Assembly (NCBI RefSeq): GCF_011189575.1 | Contig: NZ_PUJW01000021.1 | Coordinates: 3,684-67,683 of the forward strand | Length of the DNA: 64,000 nt | Direction: 5' to 3' | DNA from: Photorhabdus cinerea | Lineage (GTDB): Bacteria; Pseudomonadota; Gammaproteobacteria; Enterobacterales; Enterobacteriaceae | Shown here: positions 39,501 to 45,332 of the stretch, one piece after another | Layout of the letters: every line of letters starts with the position of its first letter | Position numbering within the stretch: the stretch's first letter is position 1 | Notes under the pieces: model-generated | Told to the model about the DNA's origin: nothing | Seen by the model: only the letters and a program-made list of their open reading frames with translations | Database searches by the model: none | Made by a program: the position numbers and the translations under genes

Positions 39501-41915
39501 AAGCAAAGGCGCCCAGATTTCAAAGGTACTGGCATCGAAAGCCGGGTTAGCGGTGAAAGCAACCCGGTCATCCTGCCCGATTTCCGCATAGCCATTATTA
39601 ATAACCAGCCGAATTACCGCACGATGAGGCACGATGACTCCTTTGGGTGTACCCGTCGAACCGGAGGTATACATGACATAAGCAGCGTCTGAACTGCGAC
39701 AAGGTAAATCAAGATTGAAATCCGTCTCTTCTTGCCCGTGCGTATCTACCTCCGCAGAAACACACAATAACGGAACAGTCAGGGCAATCGGGATATCAGA
39801 CTGTACATCAGTGATTAGTAACCGAGCTGAGCAATCGTTTATCAGCCTGTTTTTCCGCTCGTCCGGCACACTGGGATCGATAGGAACATAAACGGCCCTC
39901 ACTTTAAGGATAGCCAACTGGGCTACCACCAGTTTAATCGAACGCTCTAATAGGATTACAATGTGATCACCCAAGCTAATCCCCAGAGCAATCAATTGAC
40001 GAGCCAGTCGGTTAACACCCGCATTGAGTTCAGCATAGCTAAGGGTCTTATCTCCTGCTATCAATGCCGTGGTCGCCGGAGTTTTCTCCACCTGTTGTTC
40101 AAATAACTGATGAATACACAGCTGGTCAGGATAGATTGTTTCAGTGGCGTTCCAGGTTTCCAGCAGTAGTGTGCGTTCGGATTCAGGTAATAAATTAAGC
40201 TGCCAAACCGGTATTTCATCACCCACTTTTTCCGATGATGCCAACACCTGTAAATGTTCACTCATCCGCTGAATATCTTCTACGTGCAAACGAGTTGCAT
40301 CGTAGATCCAGCGAAAACCACCCTGTGCATTAATCTGCAATGTCAGAAGTTCACCTGACACATCCTTCTCCCACTGTCTGTCATCCTTTATGACCGAGAC
40401 AGCAATCCGCCATGGCTGGCAGGTTGTTAACGCTGGGATCGCACTTAATGCAGGAGAACGGGAAAGAAGGTCACAACAAAATGTACGGTGTTGCGCTAAG
40501 CATGTAAGTTCGTTACCAATCCAGTCAGCTACTACACTCCACGGCTTATCAAATGCTACCTCAATCGCCATGGGAACCACCGGTGACAAACCAGCCAATA
40601 AACCCAGTTCATCTTTTGCTTCATCCACATACCAACCGATTTGGAACTTGGTCTGATGAGTCAAACGCGCCAGATAAATGGCAAATATCTGCAACAACAT
40701 CTGCAATGGATCTGTTTCACTGTTTTTCGGCAACGGAGGTTGCCAGACACTCATTGCCCATCTGGGTTCTACCTGCTCCCCGGCAATTTCGAAAGGTAAT
40801 TGGAATGGCTGCAAAGAGGCAAGACGCTCACACCAGAATGATTCACTGGGCGCCAGTGACTGGAGGGTATTTTTTACATTCTGTGCTTGCTGTGGAGAAA
40901 GCAAAGGCAATGATTTACCCGGCCTGAGTTCTGATATAGCAGCAAGCTCATCAGCAAATAACACTTTGCCTTCAAGAGTGGTAAAACCACCAATCCGCAC
41001 ATCTCCACTGCCCGTCGTGACTTGCCAGGCGTTCTCTTCTACATCAATCAACGTACCTGGTGCCGCCTGAGAACAACTGTTCAACCGTTCAAGCCAGGAA
41101 ATTCGCACGGTGCCCTGCTTAAGCAATACTTTCGGACAGCCCAGTGGATTTAGATAATTCTCTCCAAAATCTAAGGCCCGTACCAACGCTGACAATACCT
41201 CACCCGGCTGCTCCCAACACAGATACCCCCCACCATCAGGCCGACGTGACTGGGCATAAAAACTCCGTTGCGAGAGATCTTGTGGATGGGTCACCAACGT
41301 ACCTTGAGCAAGATCCTGCAATAACTGAATAAATCCTTCCTGAGCAGCCTGATAACATTTCAGATTCAATGAAAATGCACTATCGTGTTCCTCAATAGAT
41401 ACCGGCCATTGCACAACAATATCGCAGGTATCCACACCAGCTTCAATGCAATGCCAGGAAATAGCGTAATGTGCCTCCTGCGCTAACAGCGCCCAAGAAG
41501 TGGCATGACAACCCGCATAGCGGGGTAAAGGGCTATCGTGATAGTTAAAAGCGCCGCCGCGAATCTGTTCAATCAGCGACATAGGCAGAATGATCGGACT
41601 GACGATTGAGAAAAGCCAATCGACAGGGTGTAGCATGATTTGCTGTTGTAATTCATCAACAGAGTCCACACAAACGATTCCTTGCCGGATAGCCCAGGTT
41701 TGCAAAACATCATCATCAGTTAGCACCGCTTGTATTGTATGCCCAGCCGACTGAATTTGCTCGGCACAGAATACTGCAAGAGTCGTCCCTCCCACCACGA
41801 CGCAGGTACGTGATGAAGCAGGAATATTATTTACGTTATTGATTATATTTTTTGACGTCTGAGAGAGGAGTTCTGCTTTAAGGATATTTTCCGCTTTAAC
41901 AATGCTATCTTTCAT
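21516..41915 (-). CDS. Six-module non-ribosomal peptide synthetase with N-terminal formylation domain
   Basis: 6799 residues; ATG 41915 has GAGG upstream. Order: formyltransferase domain (~40-330, FNYHDSPLPRYAG and GVDTCD keep the N/H/D catalytic set of Fmt); C-like half domain without HHxxxDG (~345-590); A1-T1 (T serine ~1141); dual C/E-A2-T2; C3-A3-T3; dual C/E-A4-T4; C5-A5-T5; dual C/E-A6-T6; thioesterase (GYSSGG ~6598). Dual domains show HHLLANEGD near their start and HHLIGDHTT; C3 and C5 have HHIVFDGWS and HHIISDGWS. Specificity residues read by alignment to GrsA: A1, A2, A3, A4, A6 give D-A-F-W-I-G-A-T-F, close to the valine code; A5 gives D-A-W-C-I-G-A-V-C, nearest to aromatic codes, unsure. 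Predicted product: N-formyl hexapeptide with D residues at 1, 3 and 5. No other biosynthetic gene is adjacent except amiF. I do not recognise it as a named cluster. Confidence 0.95.
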   Translation of the reverse strand: MKDSIVKAENILKAELLSQTSKNIINNVNNIPASSRTCVVVGGTTLAVFCAEQIQSAGHTIQAVLTDDDVLQTWAIRQGIVCVDSVDELQQQIMLHPVDWLFSIVSPIILPMSLIEQIRGGAFNYHDSPLPRYAGCHATSWALLAQEAHYAISWHCIEAGVDTCDIVVQWPVSIEEHDSAFSLNLKCYQAAQEGFIQLLQDLAQGTLVTHPQDLSQRSFYAQSRRPDGGGYLCWEQPGEVLSALVRALDFGENYLNPLGCPKVLLKQGTVRISWLERLNSCSQAAPGTLIDVEENAWQVTTGSGDVRIGGFTTLEGKVLFADELAAISELRPGKSLPLLSPQQAQNVKNTLQSLAPSESFWCERLASLQPFQLPFEIAGEQVEPRWAMSVWQPPLPKNSETDPLQMLLQIFAIYLARLTHQTKFQIGWYVDEAKDELGLLAGLSPVVPMAIEVAFDKPWSVVADWIGNELTCLAQHRTFCCDLLSRSPALSAIPALTTCQPWRIAVSVIKDDRQWEKDVSGELLTLQINAQGGFRWIYDATRLHVEDIQRMSEHLQVLASSEKVGDEIPVWQLNLLPESERTLLLETWNATETIYPDQLCIHQLFEQQVEKTPATTALIAGDKTLSYAELNAGVNRLARQLIALGISLGDHIVILLERSIKLVVAQLAILKVRAVYVPIDPSVPDERKNRLINDCSARLLITDVQSDIPIALTVPLLCVSAEVDTHGQEETDFNLDLPCRSSDAAYVMYTSGSTGTPKGVIVPHRAVIRLVINNGYAEIGQDDRVAFTANPAFDASTFEIWAPLLNGGALVVIDHATLLTPQAFIQELQAHHITVLWLTIGLFNRLAAELSSVLPQIKMLIFGGDIPDRHVIAEVLDNSPPQQLLQAYGPTEGTTFTTMYRIALLPPGMAKVPIGRPIANTRVYLLDDYGQPVPLGGVGEIYVGGDGVACGYLNRPELTAERFLVDPFSNKTNARMYRTGDLARYLSDGNLEFFGRNDQQVKIRGFRIEPGEIEARLTEYPAIREAVVLVQDDRQDKRLVAYVVAEADEELVNNLRTYLSTILPDYMVPAAFVHLDAFPLTPNGKLDRRALPAPGEEAFARQIYAAPQGEIEATLATIWRELLGIEQISRHDNFFALGGHSFFALRMIEHLRNLGLTLVARDLFRYPVLSELAHMLGQHQAIVVPPNVITPATTALTPEMLPLIDLTQLDIDRIVGQVPGGIANIQDIYALSPLQDGILFHRLLTNEGDPYLLAYMMAFNDRPLLDRYLAVVQQVVDRHDILRTAFLWEGLSVPAQVVWRQAPLSVTELMLNPADGPIIDQLTQRFDLRQHHLDLGQAPLLCFIVTQETDDRWIVLQLQHHLTGDHTTMEVMNHEVQAYFSGQEGSLPAPLPFRNLVAQARLGVSQEEHIRFFTDMLAEVDEPTLPFGLVEVHRDGSQVTQSHRMLTATLNDRLRNQARRLGVSLAALCHLAWAQVLSRTSGQQQVVFGTVLFGRMQVGDGADSGMGLFINTLPLRLDIDDTSVRDSVQAAHTRLAALLDHEHALLALAQRCSGVQGETPLFSSLLNYRHNDQSMTPDKVVPGIEFLGEEERTNYPFVLSVEDGGSTLGLTAQVVQPFDPERVCGYMQQALESLVEVLEQAPETPVRTLNILPEAEQQLLLKIWNATEAPYPDQLCIHQLFEQQVEKTPEAIALIAGDKTFSYAELNVCANRLARQLIEQGISPNDHVAILLERSVELVVTQLAILKVGAVYVPIDPKVPDERKNWLINDCSAKLLFTDEQADVPAGLAVPLFHLSSDTITDREEDRCNLDLPGSSAKSAYIMYTSGSTGTAKGVIVPHRAVVRLVINNGYAEIGQDDRVAFTANPAFDASTFEVWAPLLNGGTLVVINHATLLTPSDFVRALQVYRITILWMSVGLLHRLVAELSPVLPQIKILIFGGEVLDPHVIAQVLDKNPPQQLLQAYGPSEGTTFTTIYPITALPPGVAKIPIGRPIANTRLYLLDAYRQPVPLGATGEIYVGGNGVACGYFNRPELTAERFLTDPFSDVPNARMYQTGDLARYLPDGNLVFVGRNDQQVKIRGFRIEPGEIEAFLTEHPAVREALVLAVSDGQDKRLVAYVVAEPDDGLVVSLREHLSTILPDYMVPAAFVRLDAFPLTPNDKRDLRALPAPGEDDFARQIYEAPQGETEIALATIWHELLGIGQISRHDNFFALGGHSLLAVRMMNRIAALGIKLPLSTLFEFPSLSAFAEKMSVQFGEPDSILPAIMPISRDSELPLSFAQQRLWFLAQFEEVSNTYHIPVALSLRGQFDIAVWQRALNHLFARHEALRSIFVTVDGHPQIELLPAEFGLPMKKYDLCKVPDVEKQLKYLRMQESETLFNLARGPLIRSALIQLANDDYLFLLTLHHIVFDGWSVSILMHELSALYTAFLTGQPDPLPPLPIQYPDYAAWQRQWLSAERIQNQSDYWRMILADVPVLLDLPTDRPRPVQQSFAGNLLPVNLNAELTQSLKRLSEQQEVTLFMTLLSAWATVLSRLSGQEDLVIGTPSAGRSRQEVELLIGFFVNTLALRINLSGEPNVVELLARVRQTALAAQEHQDLPFEQVVEIVQPPRRLAHTPLFQVMFAWQNNENPDWKLPGLAVSPAEQFLDTAKFDLELNLSEKDGKIVGYLSYATALFDQQTIERHLGYLYTVLQEMVTNPQQPVREIDILTSAERRLLLEIWNATKVPYPDQLCIHQLFEQQAEKTPAATALIAGDKILSYTELNACANRLAHRLIELRVCPDDHVAIMLERSVELVVAQLAILKVGAVYVPIDPSVPDERKNWLISDCSAKLLLTDSQFDIPIDLAVPLFCLSSEMDTIRGKECFNLNVPCLSSAYVMYTSGSTGIPKGVVVPHRAVVRLVINNGYAEIGPDDRVAFTANPAFDASTFEVWAPLLNGGTLVVIDHTTLLTPQEFVQALQAHQITILWLTIGLFNRLVARLSPILPQIKVLIFGGDIPDLHVIAEVLDNSPPQQLLQAYGPSEGTTFTTMYRIATLPLRTMRVPIGRPIANTRVYLLDGYGQPVPLGVIGEIYVGGDGVACGYLNRPELTAERFLTDPFSDQPNARMYRTGDLARYLPDGNLEFLGRNDQQVKIRGFRIEPGEIEARLTEYPAVREAAVLALGDGQDKRLVAYVVADANDELVNSLRTYLSAILPEYMVPAAFVCLDAFPLTSNGKLDRQALPAPGEDAFAHQVYEAPQGDTEVALAAIWRDLLGIEQISRHDSFFTLGGHSLLAVQMVERLRNLGLTLAVRDLFKSPMLSELAQTLAQYRAVVVPPNIITSATTVLTPEMLPLIALTQSEVDHIVEQVPGGISNIQDIYALSPLQDGILFHHLLANEGDPYLLAGQMVFADRPLLDRYLAAVQQVVDRHDILRTAFVWQGLSVPAQVVCRQVQLPVAELVLNPADGPICEQLAQLFDLRQHRIDLSQAPLLRFMMAQETDGRWVVLQLLHHLIGDHTTMEVMNREVQAYLTGQENRLPVPVPFRHLITQVQLGASQVEHTCFFTDMLAEVEEPTLPFGLIEVHHGGSQVTQSHRMLTTDLNDRLRDQARRLGVSLATLCHLAWAQVLSRTSGQKKVVFGTVLFGRMQAGEGADSGMGLFINTLPLRLDIDDTLVRDSIQAVHTRLAGLLEHEHASLALAQRCSGVQGGTPLFSTLLNYRHNAPLAASNEIINGVEFLGAQERTNYPFVLSVEDFSDALGLTVQIVQPFDPERVCGYMQQALESLVATLEQAPDTPIRTLNILPEAERKLLLKTWNATETRYPDQLCIHQLFEQQVEKTPDAVALIAGDKALCYAELNASANRLARQLIAQGICPGDRVVILLERSIELVVAQLAILKVDAVYVPIDPSVPDEWKNRLINDCSARLLITDLPSDIPTNFAVPLFCLSSEMGTIRAEDRANLDLPCHSSDSAYVMYTSGSTGTPKGVVVPHRAVVRLVINNGYAAIRPDDKVAFTANPAFDASTFEVWTPLLNGGTLVVIDYATLLTPREFVRVLQVHRVTILWLTIGLFNRLVVELSSVLPQIKILIFGGDIPDSHVIAKVLDNSPPQQLLQAYGPSEGTTFTTMYRIAALPQGTMRVPIGRPIANTRVYLLDDYGQPVPLGATGEIYVGGDGVACGYLNRPELTAERFLTDPFSDEPSGRMYRTGDLARYLPDGNLVFVGRNDQQVKIRGFRVEPGEIEARLTEHFAVREAAVLALDDGQDKRLVAYVVADADDGLVNSLRTHLSTILPDYMMPSAFVRLDIFPLTSSGKLNRQALPAPGEEAFARQVYAAPQGKMETALAAIWRELLGVEQISRHDNFFVLGGHSLLAVRMMNRIAALGIELPLTTLFKSPSLAAFAEVMSARLTEQGSGLPAIMPISREGELPLSFAQQRLWFLAQFKGVSDTYHIPIALRLQGPLDITVWQQALNRLFARHEALHSVFISVDGQPQVKLLPVEFGLPMKKYDLRNVPDVDQQLEHLCVQETETSFDLTRGPLIRACLIQRADNDYVFLLTQHHIISDGWSVSLLMREMNALYAAFLLEQPDPLPPLAIQYPDYAAWQRQWLSAERVQIQSNYWRTALADSPVLLDLPTDRLRPSHQSFVGHLLSISLDEELTKSLKHLSERQGVTLFMTLLSAWAIVLSRLSGQEDLVIGTPSAGRSLQEVESLIGFFVNTLALRIDLSGSPNVTELLMRVRQTALAAQEHQDLPFEQVVEIVQPPRRLAHTPLFQVMFAWQNNENMELRLPGVTVSPVEQAFDVVKFDLELNLSEMDGKIVGYLNYATALFDRQTIERHAGYLYTILREMAANPQQRVGKIDILASAERRLLLETWNATEARYPDQLCIHRLFEQQVEKHPDAIALVHEGQSLSYAELNTCANRLAHQLITLGVVPDQRVAICVTRSPAMVIGLLAVLKAGGAYVPLDPAYPGERLLHILIDAAPAILLADSAGCDALGEKALAGLTLLDPNSLLDQPDSNPLVSSLTSRHLAYVIYTSGSTGTPKGVMIEHRGLVNLIQEKIVQFDIHSSSRMLQFASFGFDASVWEVMMALCGGATLDIPADTVRQEPHHLWHYLEEQAVTHACLTPAMLREGAGLPVMTIRPTLILGGEAPSAALFQALSGRANLFNAYGPTEITVCATVWSCPPDYTDELVPMGRPTANTRVYLLDTCGQLVPLGTVGELYIGGIGVARGYLNRPELTAEHFLTDPFSYDPNARMYRTGDLARYLPDGNLVFVGRNDQQVKIRGFRIEPGEIEARLMEHSAVREALVLVSGDGQDKRLIAYVVAQADDGLVNNLRSHLSITLPDYMVPAAFVRLDAFPLTPNGKLDRRALPIPGEEDFARQVYAAPQGETETTLAAIWRELLGIEQISRHDSFFALGGHSLLAVRMVERLRNLGLMLAVRDLFQFPVLSELAQTLGQYRAVVVPPNVITPAATTLTPEMLPLIDLTQPEIDHIIGQVPGGMTNIQDIYALSPLQDGILFHHLLANKGDLYLLASQMAFANRSLLDRYLAAVQQVVDRHDILRTAFIWQGLSVPVQVVWRQAPLSVAELTLHPDDGPVGDQLMRRFDTRQHRIDLGQAPLLRFAVAREHDGRWIVLQLLHHLIGDHTTLGVMNREVQAYLAGQGDNLPVPVPFRNLVAQARLGVSQEEHTRFFTDMLAGVNEPTLPFGLTEVHHDGSQVTESHQMLAAELNDRLRGQARRLSVSLAALCHLAWAQVLSRTSGQQQVVFGTVLFGRMQAGEGVDNGMGLFINTLPLRLDVDDTPVRDSVQIVHTRLAGLLEHEHASLALAQRCSGVQSEAPLFNTLLNYRHNSSLQTLHETMSGIELFGGQERTNYPFVMSVEDFGDALGLTAQIVQPFDPKRICGYMQQALESLVEALEQTPEISVRMPDILPEAERTLLLGTWNVTETIYPDQLCIHQLFEQQVEKTPEATALIAGDKTLSYVELNTHSNRLARQLIALGICPNNHVALLLERSIELVVAQLAILKIGAVYVPIDPSVPDERKNWLINDCSAKLLLTDRWVDIPIGLVVPLFSLTDEADTSREEEGFNLDWSGHSSDPAYVMYTSGSTGIPKGVVVPHRAVVRLVINNGYAEIRQDDRVSFTANPAFDASTFEVWAPLLNGGALVVIDHATLLTPQAFVQVLQDHRVTILWLTIGLFNRLVVALSPVLPQIKILIFGGDIPDLHVIAEVLDNSPPQQLLQAYGPSEGTTFTTMYCIAALPPGATRVPIGRPIANTRVYLLDDDGQPVPLGVSGEIYVGGDGVACGYLNRPELTAERFLTDPFSDLANARMYRTGDLARYLPDGNLEFFGRNDQQVKIRGFRIEPGEIEARLTEHFAVREAAVLALSDGQDKQLVAYVVADAEDGLVNSLRTYLSTILPDYMVPTAFVCLDAFPLTANGKLDRRALPVPNEGDFARQIYEAPQGEIEITLAAIWRELLGIEQISRHDNFFVLGGHSLLAMRMINLAAGHDLVCTLNDLFQFPVLMELAAKMTSDWLSQLRSHAIPVRSDGTGLPLFFVPSGMGDYSYVFGLAQHIQSGYPIYALPWPSISEEPMLTMEQQATRMIILMKAVQPEGPYRICGYSSGGILAYAIAQQLLNAGETINFLGLIDTPAPYYSRKQVIPPKLQFFIELARHLGEERIEEIAALYQRIDELSLVQFIAAAQELALYPLNLSPNLIAKRWEQIENYAQIVRDYEPQVLTVTLHQFYAMEPSSPVPLVTDDNPRPLSMEPSLGWAQIVPASLLRLIPIPGNHFSLLEDSEDKVVLIRALNMALTISCDGEVQ

Positions 41916-43137
41916 TTACAACCTCAACGATTCTGTTAGATATTTGAAAACTGCCTTTCTCGACAGTCATCAAAGTGCTTTCTTTTATTTTTCCTCGTTT
42001 TACCTTTGGAGGAATAAAGACGGACTCGCCAGGCATCAATCAAGATGCTCAGGCAATACTTTCTCTCTGGCGTTGGACGTAAATAACCGCCTGATTAACA
42101 ATTCTATGGCGATAAATAGAATAAATGGTTCATTCTATGAACCGTAAACAAACACTCTGCTTCGTCCTTTTTTATATAAATGTCTATGATTAGTTAACGT
42201 TTAATTCTATGACTTAAAACGGATTTATAGACTACTATTGGCATGAATTGACTTCGATCACGCTCTAAAAAACAAAGATTATCATTCTAATAATGAACGA
42301 AAAAAAAACCTACCAAAACAACTTATTAAATATTTACAAAGACATCCTGTACATTTAATTACTTAAGGATATAAATTTAGTTGAAAATTAATTTCACCAC
42401 CTGTTATTTAATAATAAAATCCTATAATTAATGTGAAAGTTAATTATATTTAACTTCGTAAAGAAATAATTTCAAACTAAAATCAACCTTATTATATATT
42501 ATTTGTTTATAATATAGCTAAGATTACCATTGATGCAATACCGTATTGATTATCAGACAACATATTCTAAGAGAGTTATTCTTTGATGTGATTTATCGGA
42601 TGGTACAAACAGGATTCAAGCTTTATACCATTTAGTTTGCCAATACTCATCTGCATATACAATAAAATTACCCTCCACTACAATCAATACTAAAGTATAA
42701 GTTTTTCTTTCCTCCCAAGATTTACCCCAGCTTCAGAACTGTCGTTTCACAATTGAAAATTTCATCGTATATACCTAAAATTAGATCAAACACATATTTT
42801 ATATATCTGATTTTCATTTATAAATCTTCAAACCACATCAAATCACTATATAGATTATTAATTTATTCAACAAATTAATAATAATTTACTGACATAAATA
42901 ATTAACAAACACATTAAAACAAATCAAAATACAATAAACACCTACCTCACTACAATAATTAACCGATAAATGACTCGTAATAATTCTAATTTAAAATCAA
43001 AAAAATGATTCATATCAATAAGCAGAGGAACATTATGAAAAAAATACGTAATAGTTAACCCTATAGTCATTATAGCCTATATTTCTACAATATCTTTCAG
43101 AAAAAAATTTACCTTCACCACAGGATGGAAAAAAATA
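41916..43137. other. Long AT-rich region between the NRPS and amiF
   Basis: About 1.2 kb. The NRPS promoter should lie near 41950-42150 on the minus strand. The rest is very AT-rich with no supported gene. At 43035 a plus-strand start (GAGG, ATG AAA AAA) begins a 7-codon frame and, one base out of phase, a hydrophobic stretch follows (IVNPIVIIAYISTISF), possibly the remnant of a signal peptide of a lost small gene. Confidence 0.5.
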
Positions 43138-43164
43138 ACAGCACCGCGAACCCTGCGGTGCTGT
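43138..43164 (-). terminator. Rho-independent terminator of amiF
   Basis: Perfect 10-bp GC-rich stem ACAGCACCGC/GCGGTGCTGT with a 7-base loop, 16 bases past the amiF stop, followed on the minus strand by TATTTTTTT. Confidence 0.9.
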
Positions 43165-43180
43165 GTTATTATCGTCTCGA

Positions 43181-44197
43181 TTATTTATCGATTTTCGGTA
43201 ATGGCCCCAGTTTCACCCCTTCTGGATAGTATTTCCATCCATCACGAATACGGATGTTTGCCTCCCAAGGCAGTTTATATTCACCGTTTGCCAGGTCGCG
43301 CACCCAAGTCAGATAATTAGCTCTCTCACCACCGGGTTTACCAACATAACCCCGGCAACCAAGATTAAAAATACTGTTTTCCAGCGCCCAGTTCTCACGC
43401 GCTTTATCCACCAGACGCGGGAACAATTCGGCAGTGACAATTTCCCACGGGTTACGCTGCCCTTGTTGAATAACGTTACCATCGTAGTTACAAATTGTAC
43501 CTTCACCGAAGTAATAGAAAACCTCATCGTAACCGGCCAAATTAACCGATACGGTATACATCAGGTTTTGCCAAGCATTAGTACGATTAGTCCAGATCCA
43601 CTGGTCATTAACTTGAGTCGAATAACCGGAAATACGAATAAAGACGTTACAACCTTTATAGGCTGCCTCACGTGCCAACTCAGGAAACATACCATCATGA
43701 CAGATACAGACCGCCAGTTTTGAACCTTTAGGCCCCTCACAGACCGGCATTCCCATATTGCCCGGCATCCAGGGTTCAATAGGCACCCAAGGTTGTAACT
43801 TACGGTAATGCAGCACAATCTCACCTTCATTATTGATAATAATAGCGGTGTTATAAGGAGGCAGCGACGGATCTTCATTACGTTCCATTACCGAAAATAC
43901 ACTCCAGATATCATTGCGAATACAGGTCGAACGAAAAAAATCAACTTCCGGGCCGTCCAACAATAATAACATCTCATCATAGGTCCAGATCTTCGTATTT
44001 AATCCCTGCGTGGAATATTCCGGGAATACGATAATATCCAGATCAGGATAACCCGCTTTCGTTGAATCTATTGTTTTACAAATCTGCTGCACCTGAACCT
44101 GAATATCTTCAGGTCCCTTAATTATAGGAACAGGATATTGAATAGCCGCAATTAATAATGCTTCATCCCATGCACTTACACTTCCAGTACTACCCAT
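43181..44197 (-). CDS. amiF: Formamidase AmiF (EC 3.5.1.49)
   Basis: Nitrilase-superfamily amidase that hydrolyses formamide to formate and ammonia in the cytoplasm. 338 residues, start ATG 44197 with GAGG seven bases upstream. The catalytic triad is at the positions known in Helicobacter AmiF: Glu60 (IIVFPEYST), Lys133 (LHYRKLQPW) and Cys166 (AVCICHDGMFPELAREAAYKG). ISGYSTQVNDQWI and SVNLAGYDEVFYYFGEG also match formamidases rather than the acetamidase AmiE. It lies 1.27 kb upstream of the NRPS on the same strand with its own strong terminator, so it is a separate transcript. Because the NRPS starts with a formyltransferase domain, a link through formate and one-carbon supply is possible but unproven. 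Confidence 0.93.
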   Translation of the reverse strand: MGSTGSVSAWDEALLIAAIQYPVPIIKGPEDIQVQVQQICKTIDSTKAGYPDLDIIVFPEYSTQGLNTKIWTYDEMLLLLDGPEVDFFRSTCIRNDIWSVFSVMERNEDPSLPPYNTAIIINNEGEIVLHYRKLQPWVPIEPWMPGNMGMPVCEGPKGSKLAVCICHDGMFPELAREAAYKGCNVFIRISGYSTQVNDQWIWTNRTNAWQNLMYTVSVNLAGYDEVFYYFGEGTICNYDGNVIQQGQRNPWEIVTAELFPRLVDKARENWALENSIFNLGCRGYVGKPGGERANYLTWVRDLANGEYKLPWEANIRIRDGWKYYPEGVKLGPLPKIDK

Positions 44198-44627
44198 AGT
44201 GAACCTCTAAATAAATCATAGTGATAAATTAAATGACAAGTTTCATCGTTATACTAACCAAATAGGCCACGACTTTATTTTCATCTGTCGTTAAGCGATC
44301 TTACTAACGCATAATAACGCCGCTTTTCATCACCAAAATGCGATCCATAACATCAAATAAAAAAATTAATAACTTTGTAGTAGAAAAATACGGTTATCAA
44401 GGTAGATTCATTGAATCACTGTCTTATCTGTTTGACCTTTACAACATGTTGACCCTTAGTCATTGTCTACACCTCAGACACAACGCCTCGCACACTTAAT
44501 CTACCTAACAATATGAGTATGGTGATCATCAAGGGAAGAATTCCCTGTAAGACTATCAGGGGAGAGCAATTTGTTTTTATGTTATATTCTTATGATATAT
44601 AGTAATAATCAAAGGACGTGTCATGAT
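44198..44627. other. Intergenic region upstream of amiF
   Basis: About 430 bases between amiF and the VapBC remnant. It should carry the amiF promoter at the left end. No gene, tRNA or repeat recognised. Confidence 0.45.
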
Positions 44628-45068
44628 ATGTCAAGAGGCAAGGAGCGGATTATTGCTCCCATACAAAATACATGGGATAGTTTTTTCTGTCTGATCAATC
44701 TGTGACTGATGATTTTTTACCTGAACGCCCTGAGCAAGTGACAAGTGAAAGAGAATCTTTCGACGATTAAGTATCTGCCTTTTCGCGATAAAAAACTCCC
44801 TGAATCCATGCTACCTAAATTCAATAAGAATACAGGCCGCATGGCTATTTCTACGGTCACATTAGCAGAACTGATTTTTGGGGCTGAAAAAAACGGAAAA
44901 CGGATCGGAGATAACGATCTGCATATTGCAGGGCATGCAAGAAGCAAGGGGTTGCAATTCAAATCCTCGCAGGTAACCTTGATTAACACAAACATTCACC
45001 ATAATTCTATTCAACTTGACTTAATGGATTTCCGGCAAGGGCAAAAAAAGGAAGCAAACAGACTATAA
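44628..45068 (+). pseudogene. VapB-VapC toxin-antitoxin remnant
   Basis: VapB part: from ATG 44628 the frame gives RIIAPIQNTWDSFF, then after a frameshift near the T6 run (about 44680-44687) continues SDQSVTDDFLPERPEQVTSERESFDD to a stop at 44770, matching the C-terminal half of VapB/MvpA antitoxins. VapC part: NTGRMAISTVTLAELIFGAEK joins directly to DLHIAGHARSKGL, two conserved PIN-domain segments that are normally about 55 residues apart, so an internal deletion has removed the core with some of its catalytic acids. The N-terminal DTN motif of VapC is also missing. Confidence 0.65.
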
Positions 45069-45332
45069 ATGAAATTATTTTTACCATTTTATTTCCTCTT
45101 AATAAATCATTAACAGTATTAAAATAAAATTACACAAGGTAATCATGTGAATCATTAACAATTAATTGAAATCAATCATTTTAAAAGTAATTTAATGACA
45201 TCATCATGTCAATACAATAAATAAAAAATGTGATATTAGTTCAACCATTAGTTAATTAATTTCCTACAAATAAATTCAACCATAACATTGATACCGACAT
45301 TAAATAATCATGCTGATAAATCCATTAAATAC
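45069..45332. other. AT-rich spacer
   Basis: About 260 very AT-rich bases without a supported gene; with the ERIC and the stretch up to 45624 it separates the VapBC remnant from the cdi module stack. Confidence 0.4.

Noticed and set aside
23478..41332. Many 60-170-codon frames on the plus strand opposite the NRPS
   Set aside because: They recur at the same place in each module because the modules are near copies; they are antisense shadows.
41902..42147. 81-codon plus-strand frame overlapping the NRPS start
   Set aside because: No ribosome site, no family features, and it lies across the NRPS start region; treated as chance.
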